From: Bradyrhizobium sp. CCGUVB4N
GTDB taxonomy: Bacteria; Pseudomonadota; Alphaproteobacteria; Rhizobiales; Xanthobacteraceae
DNA: 64,000 bases
Direction of reading: 5' to 3'
Assembly: GCF_024199945.1 (NCBI RefSeq)
Contig: NZ_JANADP010000001.1
Coordinates: forward strand, 5,332,001-5,396,000
Positions 41,728-51,749 of this stretch are shown here, piece by piece (position 1 is the first letter of the stretch; each line of letters begins with the position of its first letter). Both the position numbers and the translations under genes were made by a program. A model generated the notes under the pieces. It was not told the origin of the DNA. It searched no databases and was given only the letters and a program-made list of their open reading frames with translations.

Positions 41728-44700
41728 TCAGCCCTCTGAATGATTCTCGGACAGGCACGGCGCGCCGATGACGGCCGTTATCTGCGCGAGAAGCTCTGAG
41801 GCCACCCTGAATTCCGACATCGATTGACCTTCGGTCAAGCCAGCCAAAGCTGGCAAAAGAACCTCGTACGCTGCGTCGACTCTTCCTTCGGCATGCCAGC
41901 ATCTTGCCTGAGCGGTGGCGGCCCTCAACTCCCAGAGCCTTGCTCCCTGCTTCCTGGCTATCGCGATGGCTTCGGCGAGCCACAGATCTCTTTCGCCGAC
42001 CTTTGCGGCGCAAACCAGAGCCCGCATTCGCATGATCTCGGACTTGCACCAAATCTCGCCCGTCTGCTCCACCAGGTGGAACGCTCTCTCCAGCAGCAAG
42101 GACGCCTCGGCACCCTGTCCCTGCTCGTGGTGCACTTCCGCGGCCGCCGCCATGAACAACGGGAGGATGACCGAGTGGCCAGCTTCGTGCAGCTCCGCAA
42201 TATGGCTCCGCATGGCTTCCAGATGAGTTGTGGAGGGTTCCATCCGCGACAACGCCCACGAGTGGAAAAAGCCGCCTTCACGCGACCCGAGGAAGGTTTC
42301 GTGGTCCTTGTTGACTTCCAGAAGTCGTCCGGAAAGCGCTGCGCAGCCCTCCACGTCCCTCCACATGATACGCTGTACGCAAGCTCTCCTGACGGCGAGC
42401 ACCAGCGTTATGACATGATTGAGCGATTCCGCATGCCTCACGCCTTTCATTGCCGTTTCGCATCCGGATTCAGGATAGCCCATCGCGGTCTGCGACATTC
42501 CGACTATCGTATACATGGACGCCTTCATGTCCCGACTGGCCAAATTGGCCTCTGGGCCATCCCGATCGACCTCGTAGTCGGTCAGTAATCTGGAGAGGAC
42601 GTCGCAGGTCTCGCTGAATTCTCCGCGAATGAAATGAGCCAATCCGGCGGCCCGGAACGACATCATCCGCGACTGGGAGTCGGCCAGTCTTGCGTCCTGG
42701 TGAAGCTCTCTGATGTCAGCGGCGCATCGCGCCAGGCTGTCCGCATCGGAATGAGTAAAATAATGATTGATCAGACCATCATGGACTCTGAGGAGAGATA
42801 TCGCATCACCGGTCTGAAGGCTCAGTTTGCGGGCTCGCTCATAGCAGGTGAGGACTTCCTCGCTGCCAGATCCACGCAGATCTATCAGTGCCCGCCCGAG
42901 CTGCAATTGCAAGAACAGCTCCCGTTCAGCACTCTGTGCCTCCGACGGAAGCAAGTCTTGCTGACGAAGCGCATTCTTCAAATGACTGGCTTTCTCGGCC
43001 AGCGCGGAGCGACCGGATGCTTTTTCTGCAGCGAGCAAGTAGTACTTGATCGATCGGTCCGGCTCGCCGGCTTCTTCAAAATGAAACGCCAGTACCTCCG
43101 CGTTCGCAATCGGACTATGCTCAGCGGCTTTCTCCAACACTTCGGCAAGGCGTAGATGCAGCTGGCGTCTGCGAGTACGTAAAATGGAGTCATAAGCTGC
43201 GTTCTGAACCAGGGCGTGCTTGAACGAATAAGAGCTGTCTGGCACGCGCCCGCGACCATGCACGAGCCCCGCCGCAGTCAACTCGTCCAGCGCGGCAATC
43301 AGGGCGCCCTCATCCAGGTCACCGATGCTGTTGAGGACGTCGAACGAAAACTCTCGCCCGATCACCGAAGCAGTCTGGGCCACTTCCTTGGCACTCGGAT
43401 AACGATCCAATCGCGCGGTCAAGGAGGCATGCAGCGAAGGAGGCACCAAGGACGTATATCCCGCACCACCCTTGAGCTGGTCCAGCTGGCTCTCCAAAAC
43501 CGACTTGGTCAACTCCTCGATATGCAACGGCACGCCATCAGAGCGGGATATGATTTCATCGATGACTTCTGCCGGAAGGGCGTGCTCGCCGGATACAGCA
43601 TCGACTAGCAACGCTGCATGCCGCCGATCAAACCCGGTCAAGATCAAGTCGGTGACCTGCGGACGGGTAATCCAGGGCGGCCGGAATTCCAGACGACTGC
43701 TGGCAATCAACATCAGGGGAAATTGATCGATTTCGTCGATCAACCTGTCGATCAGATCCAGCGTAACTTGATCCGCCCAATGCAGGTCTTCAAAGACAGC
43801 CAACCTGGCGGATTGAGACGCCTGCATTCTCAGCAGCCGAATGATCGACGCCAGGGTCATGTCCCTTTTCCTGCGCGCCGGCAAATCGGGCGGCAGTCCT
43901 GGCGTTGGCATCGCAATCGAAAGGAGGTCGCCGATCAGAAAAGCATCGGCTTCCGTAGCACCATATTCATCGAGGAGACGCGCCAGTTTCTCCGCCCTGA
44001 CCGGCATGGAATCTCCGCCTTCGATCTTCGCTGCGAGCTCGATATGGCGGATGATCGGGTAAAGCGGTGCGTCCTGTTGGTGTGGTGAACATGAGAACTG
44101 CAGCGGCGGAAATCGATCTCCTTCCTGGCTCGCACGTTCAAGGACTGAAATGAGTCTGGATTTTCCGACGCCTGCTTCGCCGATCAAGAAACAGACCAGC
44201 CCCTGACCGGCGACGACCTGCTCCCATCGACGCAGAAGCAGGCCCTTTTCGTCTGCTCGGCCGATGAGCGGCGTCTCGCTTGAACGGAGCGCCTTGAAAC
44301 GGCTCTCGATGACATTTTCCTTGGTCACCGCCCAAGCGGTGACCGGACCCTTCAGGCCTTTCAGATCCAAGGGGCCGACACGTCGGTACTGAAACATCTC
44401 ACCGATAAGTCGACGCGTAGCCTCGTCGATAACCATCTCACCTGCCTCGGCGACGGCTTGTAGCCTGGCTGCGAGATTGGGAGTTTCTCCGACCGCAGTC
44501 TGGGAATCCCTATCCCCCTCCACGATGGCGCCGATAACGGCTATGCCCGTTGCGATTCCAACGCGACAGTTAAGCGAACCGGGAGGTCCCGCAGGGCTGC
44601 TCAGATGATGAACGGCCTCAACCGCAAGCAAGCCGCTTCGCACGGCGCATTCGGCATCGTCCTCGTGTGCACTTGGATAGCCAAAATACGCAAGGATGCC

Positions 44701-45075
44701 ATCGCCAATGTAGCGAGCGACGTATCCTCCGTTTTTCGAAACCAGGTTCGTGACACATTCGTGGTGAGCGGAGATCGCCTCTCGCAAATCTTCCGGATCG
44801 AGCCTCGTTCCAAGCGATGTCGACCCGACCAGGTCAACGAACATGACCGTCAGCCGGCGCCGCTCGACTTGGGGCTTTGCGACGGCTTCGGGAGCACCTG
44901 CTCCGCGATCTCCAGAAAATTCTTTGGCGCTCGTCTGACCGCATTCAGAGCAAAATCGCGCGCCCGCAGCGTTCTGGTGTCCGCATGAACCACATTGCCA
45001 CGAAAGTGGCATGCCGCAATCGCGGCAAAACTTCGAGCCAGCAGCAACACGCAACCCACAGCGGGAGCAGAGCAT
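41728..45075 (-). CDS. Zinc-ribbon class III adenylate cyclase with AAA ATPase and TPR region
   Basis: A 1115-residue signalling protein. Residues 1-47 have two zinc ribbons (CSRCG...CRDCG and CGSCG...CSECG). Residues 75-250 are a class III cyclase domain with metal-binding Asp81 (MFVDLVGSTS) and Asp125 (RYIGDGILAYFGYP) and the transition-state Asn200/Arg204 (NLAARLQ), so activity is likely. Residues 268-620 hold an AAA/NACHT-like ATPase (LIGEAGVGKSRL at about 297-308; LAVFEDLHWADQ). The rest is helical TPR-like. This architecture is common in rhizobia. The signal and target are unknown. Confidence 0.9.
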   Translation of the reverse strand: MLCSRCGLRVAAGSKFCRDCGMPLSWQCGSCGHQNAAGARFCSECGQTSAKEFSGDRGAGAPEAVAKPQVERRRLTVMFVDLVGSTSLGTRLDPEDLREAISAHHECVTNLVSKNGGYVARYIGDGILAYFGYPSAHEDDAECAVRSGLLAVEAVHHLSSPAGPPGSLNCRVGIATGIAVIGAIVEGDRDSQTAVGETPNLAARLQAVAEAGEMVIDEATRRLIGEMFQYRRVGPLDLKGLKGPVTAWAVTKENVIESRFKALRSSETPLIGRADEKGLLLRRWEQVVAGQGLVCFLIGEAGVGKSRLISVLERASQEGDRFPPLQFSCSPHQQDAPLYPIIRHIELAAKIEGGDSMPVRAEKLARLLDEYGATEADAFLIGDLLSIAMPTPGLPPDLPARRKRDMTLASIIRLLRMQASQSARLAVFEDLHWADQVTLDLIDRLIDEIDQFPLMLIASSRLEFRPPWITRPQVTDLILTGFDRRHAALLVDAVSGEHALPAEVIDEIISRSDGVPLHIEELTKSVLESQLDQLKGGAGYTSLVPPSLHASLTARLDRYPSAKEVAQTASVIGREFSFDVLNSIGDLDEGALIAALDELTAAGLVHGRGRVPDSSYSFKHALVQNAAYDSILRTRRRQLHLRLAEVLEKAAEHSPIANAEVLAFHFEEAGEPDRSIKYYLLAAEKASGRSALAEKASHLKNALRQQDLLPSEAQSAERELFLQLQLGRALIDLRGSGSEEVLTCYERARKLSLQTGDAISLLRVHDGLINHYFTHSDADSLARCAADIRELHQDARLADSQSRMMSFRAAGLAHFIRGEFSETCDVLSRLLTDYEVDRDGPEANLASRDMKASMYTIVGMSQTAMGYPESGCETAMKGVRHAESLNHVITLVLAVRRACVQRIMWRDVEGCAALSGRLLEVNKDHETFLGSREGGFFHSWALSRMEPSTTHLEAMRSHIAELHEAGHSVILPLFMAAAAEVHHEQGQGAEASLLLERAFHLVEQTGEIWCKSEIMRMRALVCAAKVGERDLWLAEAIAIARKQGARLWELRAATAQARCWHAEGRVDAAYEVLLPALAGLTEGQSMSEFRVASELLAQITAVIGAPCLSENHSEG

Positions 45076-45209
45076 ATCAACCTGCTAATCCGATCGGTAA
45101 AAGGCCTGACCCTTTCCAAAAGTCTAGATTCCAGCAGACCTGCTGTCACGTGTCAGGAGAAGCGTACGGAGACAATTATGCAATTATTACGCCTCGGCAG
45201 CACCGCGTA

Positions 45210-46284
45210 CTAAGGCGCGGGCTGGGCTTGCGCTCCGTCCGGGGGATGACCGCTTCCCTTCGAGACCGCCACCAGCCGACCCGCAATCTCCTCGCTCCGC
45301 CAGCACCGCACCGCATGCCCATCCGGCCGCGTCTCCAGCACGGGCCCCGGCTCGTGACGGCACACATCTTCCGCATATCGGCAACGCGGGCTGAAGGCAC
45401 ATCCGTTCGGCGGATTGAGAGGATTGGGCAAGTCGCCGCCAGTCGTCGCCAGCGGTGCATGGTGCAAGGGATCGGGGATCGCCGCGATCAGGGCTTGCGT
45501 ATAGGGGTGCGCCGGCCGTTCGAAAATTTCGCGCCAGTCGCCGTTCTCGACGATGCGGCCGAGATACATCACGGCGACCCGGTCGCTCATGTGCTCGACG
45601 ACGCCGAGGTCGTGGCTGATCATGATGTAGGAGAGACCGAGCGTCTCCTTCAGCTCCAGCAGCAGGTTGATGATCTGGGCGCGGATCGAGACGTCGAGCG
45701 CCGAGACCGGTTCGTCGCAGATGACGATCCTGGGGTTGAGGATCAGCGCGCGGGCGATGCCGATGCGCTGGCGCTGGCCGCCGGAGAATTCGTGGGGGTA
45801 GCGGTCGGCCTGTTCGGGCCGCAGGCCGACATGGCGCAGCATGGTCGCGACGCGATCCTCGATCTCGCTTCTCGCGGTCACGCCATGCACGCGCAAGGGA
45901 TCTTCCAGCGTGCGCCGAACGGTCTGGCGCGGATTGAGCGAGGCGTAGGGATCCTGGAAGACGATCTGGACGGTCCGAGCGAGCGATTTGCGGTCGCCGG
46001 ATTGCCTGTTGGTCACGACCTGCCCGTCCAGCACGATGCGGCCGCGCGTCGGGGTGAGCAGACCAAGGATCGACAGGGCGACCGTCGATTTGCCGGAGCC
46101 GGACTCGCCGACGAGGCCGAGGCATTCGCCACGTTTCAGCTTGAGATCGACACCGTCAACGGCACGGAGCACCCGACCGCCGCGGCCGAGCAGGCCGCCA
46201 CCAATCGGAAAATGAACCGCGAGATCCTCGACGCTGAGGATGAGATCGTCGTCCGCCCTTCCCTCGCCCGGTCTGCTCTGGGGT

Positions 46285-46292
<8 letters not shown>
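45210..46292 (-). CDS. Peptide-type ABC transporter ATP-binding protein (DppF-like)
   Basis: A 360-residue oligopeptide-type ATPase. Walker A is GESGSGKST, the signature is FSGGQRQRIGIARALIL, and Walker B is RIVICDEPVSALDV. The C-terminal oligopeptide extension with NPPNGCAFSPRCRYAEDVCRHEPG is present, with four cysteines that bind an iron-sulfur cluster in some homologues. It is the last gene of the five-gene operon and overlaps the DppD-like gene by 8 nt. Confidence 0.95.
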
Positions 46293-47261
<969 letters not shown>

Positions 47262-47265
<4 letters not shown>

Positions 47266-48083
47266 GTGCGCCGGCTCCGCGACTGGGGATCGAGGATGTC
47301 GCGCAGGCCATCGCCAAGCAAATTGAGGCCGAGCACCGTCAGGAAGATGGCCAGCCCCGGGAAGATCGAAAGCCACGGCGCCGTCGTGATCTGGTCGCGG
47401 GCATCCGACAGCATGCTGCCCCAGCTTGGGAATGGCGGCCGAACGCCGAGCCCAAGGAACGACAAGGCGGCCTCGGACAGCACCGCGCTGCCCATGCCGA
47501 GCGTGCCGATGACGACGATCGGTCCCAGCATGTTCGGCAAGAGCTGCGTGATCATGATGCGGAGATCGCCGTAGCCGAGCACGGTCGCGGCCTGCACATA
47601 GCCCTGGCTTCGAAGCGACAGCGCCGAGGCCCGCGCGATCCGGCAGGTGAAGGACCAGTTGGTGAGGCCGAGCGCAATCAGGAGGCTGGTCAGGCCCGGT
47701 CCGAGCACCGCCATGATGGCGAGCGCGAAGATCAGCGAGGGGATCGCCAGCATGACGTTGGTCAGGGCGTTGACGACGTCGTCCCACCAGCCGCCCCAAT
47801 AGCCGGCGCTGAGGCCCAGCGCGACGCCGATGACGCTGTTGATGAGCTGCGAGACGATGCCGACCGTCAAAGAGACCCGCGCGCCGTAGACGACGCGGGA
47901 ATAGATGTCGCGGCCCTGGTCGTCGGTGCCGAACCACCAGGTCCAGCTCGGCGGCTCTTCCGCATTCATGAGGTTGGCGTCCAGGACGGGATCGGTGTGC
48001 GCCAGCCAGGGCGCGAGCACGCCGACCAGGATGGCGAGCGCAAACAACGCGCCGCCAATGATGAGGTTGGCGCGCAGCTTCAT
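47262..48083 (-). CDS. Peptide-type ABC transporter permease (DppC-like)
   Basis: A 273-residue permease starting at MKLRANLIIGGALFALAILVGV, in an ATGA overlap with the DppB-like gene. It has the periplasmic FGTDDQGRDIYSRVVYGARVSL segment of DppC proteins, and the coupling loop YVQAATVLGYGDLRIMITQLLPNMLGPIVV. About six membrane helices are apparent. It forms the channel with the DppB-like subunit. Confidence 0.95.
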
Positions 48084-49003
48084 GCGTATCTGATCCTGGG
48101 ATCGATCACGCCGTAGAGCAGATCGATCAGCAAATTGATCGCGAGGAAGGCCAGCACGACCACGAGAATGGAGCCCTGGACGGCGGGAATGTCGCGCTGG
48201 AGGACGCTGTCGACCAGCAGCGAGCCGATGCCCGGCCAGGAGAACAGCTTTTCGACCACGACCGCCTGCCCCATCAGCCCGCCGAATTGCAGGCCGACGG
48301 TGGTGAGAATGATGACGAGCGCATTGCGCATGACGTGCCACTTCACCACGCGCGTCTCGCTCATGCCCTTGGAGCGCGCGGTGCGGACGAAATCGGCTGT
48401 CATGATCTCGAGGACGGCGGCGCGCGTCGTCCGGGCAAACAGCGCCATCGGCGAGACGCCGAGCGTCAAGGCCGGCAGCAGCAGATATTTCAGGCCGCCA
48501 TCGCCATAGCCGAAGCTCGGCAACCAGCCGAGCTTCAACGCAAAGACGTACATGATCACCAATCCGAGCCAGAATTTGGCGATGGAAAGGCCGGACACCG
48601 CCACGACCATTGCGAGCGTGTCAACAAGTCCGCCCGGCCGCAATGCGGCGACGAAACCGAGCGGCACGCCGAGCAGAACCGCAAATGCCATGGCCGTGAA
48701 GATCAGCTGCAACGTCGGCCAGGCCCGCTTGGCAATCATCGATGTCACCGGCTCGCGCGTCCGGAACGAGGTGCCGAAATCACCGGTCGCGAGCTTGGCG
48801 ATGTAATTGCCGAAGCGCACATAGACGGGATCGTTCAGGCCGAGCTGCTGCTTCAGGCGCAGCTCGACCTGGGGATCGACGTCGTCGCTCATGGTCGAGG
48901 CGATGCTGCCGGGAACGACGCTGAACAGCACGAAGACCAGCAGCACGACGGCCAGCACGGTCGGAATGGTCTGCAGGAGGCGACGGATCAGGAAGGAGAG
49001 CAT
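48080..49003 (-). CDS. Peptide-type ABC transporter permease (DppB-like)
   Basis: A 307-residue permease. The start MLSFLIRRLLQTIPTVLAVVLLVFVLFSVVPG is the family N-terminus; eight upstream in-frame residues (MKGGKKVP) are excluded because the ribosome-binding site lies within them. It carries KQQLGLNDPVYVRFGNYIAKLATGDFGTSFRT, and the coupling loop DFVRTARSKGMSETRVVKWHVMRNALV. Its ribosome-binding site overlaps the end of a 13-bp hairpin (49018-49048) in the gap after the binding-protein gene. Confidence 0.95.
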   Translation of the reverse strand: MLSFLIRRLLQTIPTVLAVVLLVFVLFSVVPGSIASTMSDDVDPQVELRLKQQLGLNDPVYVRFGNYIAKLATGDFGTSFRTREPVTSMIAKRAWPTLQLIFTAMAFAVLLGVPLGFVAALRPGGLVDTLAMVVAVSGLSIAKFWLGLVIMYVFALKLGWLPSFGYGDGGLKYLLLPALTLGVSPMALFARTTRAAVLEIMTADFVRTARSKGMSETRVVKWHVMRNALVIILTTVGLQFGGLMGQAVVVEKLFSWPGIGSLLVDSVLQRDIPAVQGSILVVVLAFLAINLLIDLLYGVIDPRIRYA

Positions 49004-49017
49004 CGGCACTTTCTTCC

Positions 49018-49048
49018 CTCCCTTCATCGCTCATGGCGATGAAGGGAG
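49018..49048 (-). promoter_or_regulatory. 13-bp hairpin adjoining the permease ribosome-binding site
   Basis: CTCCCTTCATCGC (49018-49030) pairs perfectly with GCGATGAAGGGAG (49036-49048) around a 5-nt loop. On the minus strand it begins 14 nt after the binding-protein stop, and its 3' arm merges into the GGAGGG before the DppB-like start. It should both stabilise the upstream message and restrain permease translation. Confidence 0.8.
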
Positions 49049-49062
49049 CACGAGAACGCGTG

Positions 49063-50652
49063 TTACTTTGCCGGCGAGGTCTCGTCGACCCAGAGCTCCT
49101 CGACGTTCTGATGGGTCAGCTCCGTCGCATTGAGCTGAACGCCATGGAGCCAGGGCTGCACGGCCATGACGGCCTTGTTGTAGTTGAAGAACCAGACCGG
49201 CGCCTCCTCGTAGAGCAGCGCGTTGGCCTTTTGCAGCAGCTGGGTGCGCTTAGATGAATCGTCGGCCTGCCCTGCCTCGTCCATGATCTTGTCGAACTCA
49301 GGGTTCTTGAAGATCATGTAGTTGCAGGCCGATTGCGGCGTCGACGAATGGAAGCATTTCAGCGCGGCCTGGGGGTCCGGACCGGTCTGTTGCGAATAGA
49401 TGTAGGCCTGGTAGTCGCCGGTGCGGACCACCTCCGACAACACGGCGGCCTCGACCTGCTTGACCTTCACCTTGATGCCGACCTTGTCCAGCATCGGAAT
49501 GACGGCCGAGACGATCGGCAGGCCCCAGCTTTCGTTCTGGCTGGTGGTCCATTCGAATTCGAAGCCGGAGGCGTAGCCGGCGTCAGCGAGCAGCTGCTTG
49601 GCCTTGGCAGGATCGTAAGCGTACGGCTTCATCGTCTTGTCGTAGGCGGTCGAGGTCAGCGGCAGCCAGCTGGTGGCGCGATAGGCCTTGCCCTTGACCA
49701 GCTTGCTGATGATCAAATCGGTATCGATCGCGTAGTTGATCGCCTGCCGGACGCGCTTGTCGGAGAACGGCTTGAAGTTGGGGTTCATGCCCATGTAACG
49801 CGTGAAGACCTCGGCGACCTCGGCGATGGTGCCCTTGAGATTGGGGTCGGTCTGATAGGCGACATATTGCGCCGGCCCGAGCACGGAGGTGTCGATCTCC
49901 TTGTTGCGGAAGGCGACGTCGCGGGCCGCCGCCTCGCCCATGATCGAGACGATCAGCTTGTCGGCGTAGGGCTTGCCGGGCTTGTAGAACTTGTCCCACC
50001 GCTCCATGACGATGCGCGAGCCCGGCACGTGCTCGACGAACTTGAACGGGCCGAGGCCGATCGGATGCTGGATGAAGCTGTCCTTGGCGGCCTCGTCGGC
50101 GGGGTAGATCGAGGTCAGCGCCGTGAAGAAGTAGAAGCCGGGCTCGACCTTCTCGGTCAGCTTCATCTCCACCGTGAAATCGTCGATCTTCTTCAGGCCG
50201 GAGATTTCCTTCGCCTGCCCTTTCTCGACCGCGGCCGCGCCCTCGATGACGCGAACATAGCGCGCACCGGGATAGGCCTTGGTGCCGTCCATGATGCGGT
50301 TGAACGACCAGATCACGTCGTCAGCCGTCATCTTGCGGCCGTTGTGGAAATAGGCGTCGTCGCGGAGCTTGAAGGTCTGAACGAGCCCACCGCTGGAGAC
50401 GATGACCTCCTTCGCGAGTTCAGGGACCGGCTTTCCTTCCGCGGAGTCCCAGATGTAGAGCGAGCGATGCAGGCCCTTGGCGTAGATCTCGTCCTGGGCG
50501 CGCTGGGTGGTGTGAATGTCGAGACTGGTGAAGCTCGAGCCATAGGGCGCCGTCATGCGGATGGTTCCGCCCTTGCGCGGCGTCTGGGCCTCTGCCGGGG
50601 CGGCGAGCGCCAGTCCCAGGCCCGCGACGATCGCCAACATCCTGAACATCAT
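49063..50652 (-). CDS. Peptide-type ABC transporter substrate-binding protein (DppA/family 5)
   Basis: A 529-residue exported family 5 binding protein. Signal peptide MMFRMLAIVAGLGLALAAPAEA; then GGTIRMTAPYGSSFTSLDIHTTQRAQDEIYAKGLHRSLY and LRDDAYFHNGRKMTADDVIWSFNRIMDG, the family hallmark. The C-terminal lobe has KRTQLLQKANALLYEEAPVWFFNYNKAV. The start at 50652 gives the signal peptide; the open frame further upstream is not coding. It heads the operon. Peptides, sugars or other oligomers are possible substrates. Confidence 0.94.
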   Translation of the reverse strand: MMFRMLAIVAGLGLALAAPAEAQTPRKGGTIRMTAPYGSSFTSLDIHTTQRAQDEIYAKGLHRSLYIWDSAEGKPVPELAKEVIVSSGGLVQTFKLRDDAYFHNGRKMTADDVIWSFNRIMDGTKAYPGARYVRVIEGAAAVEKGQAKEISGLKKIDDFTVEMKLTEKVEPGFYFFTALTSIYPADEAAKDSFIQHPIGLGPFKFVEHVPGSRIVMERWDKFYKPGKPYADKLIVSIMGEAAARDVAFRNKEIDTSVLGPAQYVAYQTDPNLKGTIAEVAEVFTRYMGMNPNFKPFSDKRVRQAINYAIDTDLIISKLVKGKAYRATSWLPLTSTAYDKTMKPYAYDPAKAKQLLADAGYASGFEFEWTTSQNESWGLPIVSAVIPMLDKVGIKVKVKQVEAAVLSEVVRTGDYQAYIYSQQTGPDPQAALKCFHSSTPQSACNYMIFKNPEFDKIMDEAGQADDSSKRTQLLQKANALLYEEAPVWFFNYNKAVMAVQPWLHGVQLNATELTHQNVEELWVDETSPAK

Positions 50653-50851
50653 GTGTCCCCTAATGCAGGTATTCCGATCAGGGATTTGATCATTCACAGC
50701 CTGTCGAACGCAAGCTTCGTTTTGCGTCCCCGGCAATGCAAGCCACCGATTGACGCGGTGCGTCATCGCGCAATGGGAACAGTGAACATTTTTCGCAATC
50801 GACGCGACCAAGCTCAGGATCGTTGTCTGAGCCCCAGGGATCGCGGAAAAA

Positions 50852-51727
50852 ATGAAACGCCGAATGCTAGGTATCCTGCTCGTGGGCAGTCTGGTCGCCG
50901 CGACAGCGGCGATGGCGATCCCTGTTACGCCGGATCCGGGCCCCGCTGACGGCATCGACGTCGGCTGGTATCGCAGCACGGGCCTGGACACGGCCGTCGA
51001 CCAGACCTGGTGGGCGACCAGGAACCGCTGCGTCCCGGACACTCTCGGCGAACGCCTGATCTGCGGCGCTCTCGGGTATTTGGCGCGGGCAGCAGGCCGG
51101 ACCTTCGAGGCCAAAATGTCCGACGACGCCGGTCTGCCGCTGCCGGCCGGCTGGGACCTGATGACCACGAAGAACGCGTCCTTCATCAGGTCGGCGCATG
51201 TCGAGACGCCGCTCGATCTCGCAGCCGTGCTCGACTTCTATCGCGCCTCGCTCGGACAGCGTGGCTGGACCGAGACGAACGGCGCGGTCATCGCGCCCGA
51301 CAGGGCCGAGATCGCTTTCACGACGTCAGACGGACCGGCGACGCTCCGGCTCGTCCGCCAGGACAACAAGACCATCGCCGACCTTTCCCTGCGCAAGCGG
51401 TGGAGCGTGACGGCCGGCATCGCGCCAAAACCGGGGCAAGTGAAATTGATGCTCGGCAACGAGACGGATAAAGCGGCAGTTATCACCGTCAATGAGCGAA
51501 CCGTCAGGCTGGCGGCGCACGCGGGAGAAAAACTGACCCACACCGACGATGCGGCGAGCGAAAAGTCCGATATCCCAAAGCTCGATCTGCCGCCAGGCAA
51601 GCACAAGATCACTGTCAAGGCCGAGGGCAGCGCTGCGCGGAGCCGGGAGCTCGAGATCGCAGCCAACGAGACCTGGGGCCTGCTGGTCGGCCCGGATGGC
51701 GCACCGCTGCCGATACGGCTGTATTGA
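50852..51727 (+). CDS. Exported protein of unknown function
   Basis: A 291-residue protein with a signal peptide (MKRRMLGILLVGSLVAATAAMA). The mature part has a domain around residues 88-185 (VETPLDLAAVLDFYRASLGQRGWTETNG, then EIAFTTSDGPATLRLVRQDN), resembling lipoprotein-like domains in which a trait is computed from 'GW' motifs, and a C-terminal beta-sandwich-like part (DLPPGKHKITVKAEGSAARSRELEIAANETWGLLVGPDGAPLPIRLY). I do not recognise a named family. It is divergent from the DppA-like gene, with 199 nt between starts, and converges with mtnK. Confidence 0.8.
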   Translation: MKRRMLGILLVGSLVAATAAMAIPVTPDPGPADGIDVGWYRSTGLDTAVDQTWWATRNRCVPDTLGERLICGALGYLARAAGRTFEAKMSDDAGLPLPAGWDLMTTKNASFIRSAHVETPLDLAAVLDFYRASLGQRGWTETNGAVIAPDRAEIAFTTSDGPATLRLVRQDNKTIADLSLRKRWSVTAGIAPKPGQVKLMLGNETDKAAVITVNERTVRLAAHAGEKLTHTDDAASEKSDIPKLDLPPGKHKITVKAEGSAARSRELEIAANETWGLLVGPDGAPLPIRLY

Positions 51728-51749
51728 GGCGCGCGACGCTCTCTCTCCG

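Noticed and set aside
41824..41838. TTGA...TCAA palindrome inside the cyclase gene
   Set aside because: The spacer is seven, not six, and it lies within coding sequence, so it is not a FixK/FNR site.
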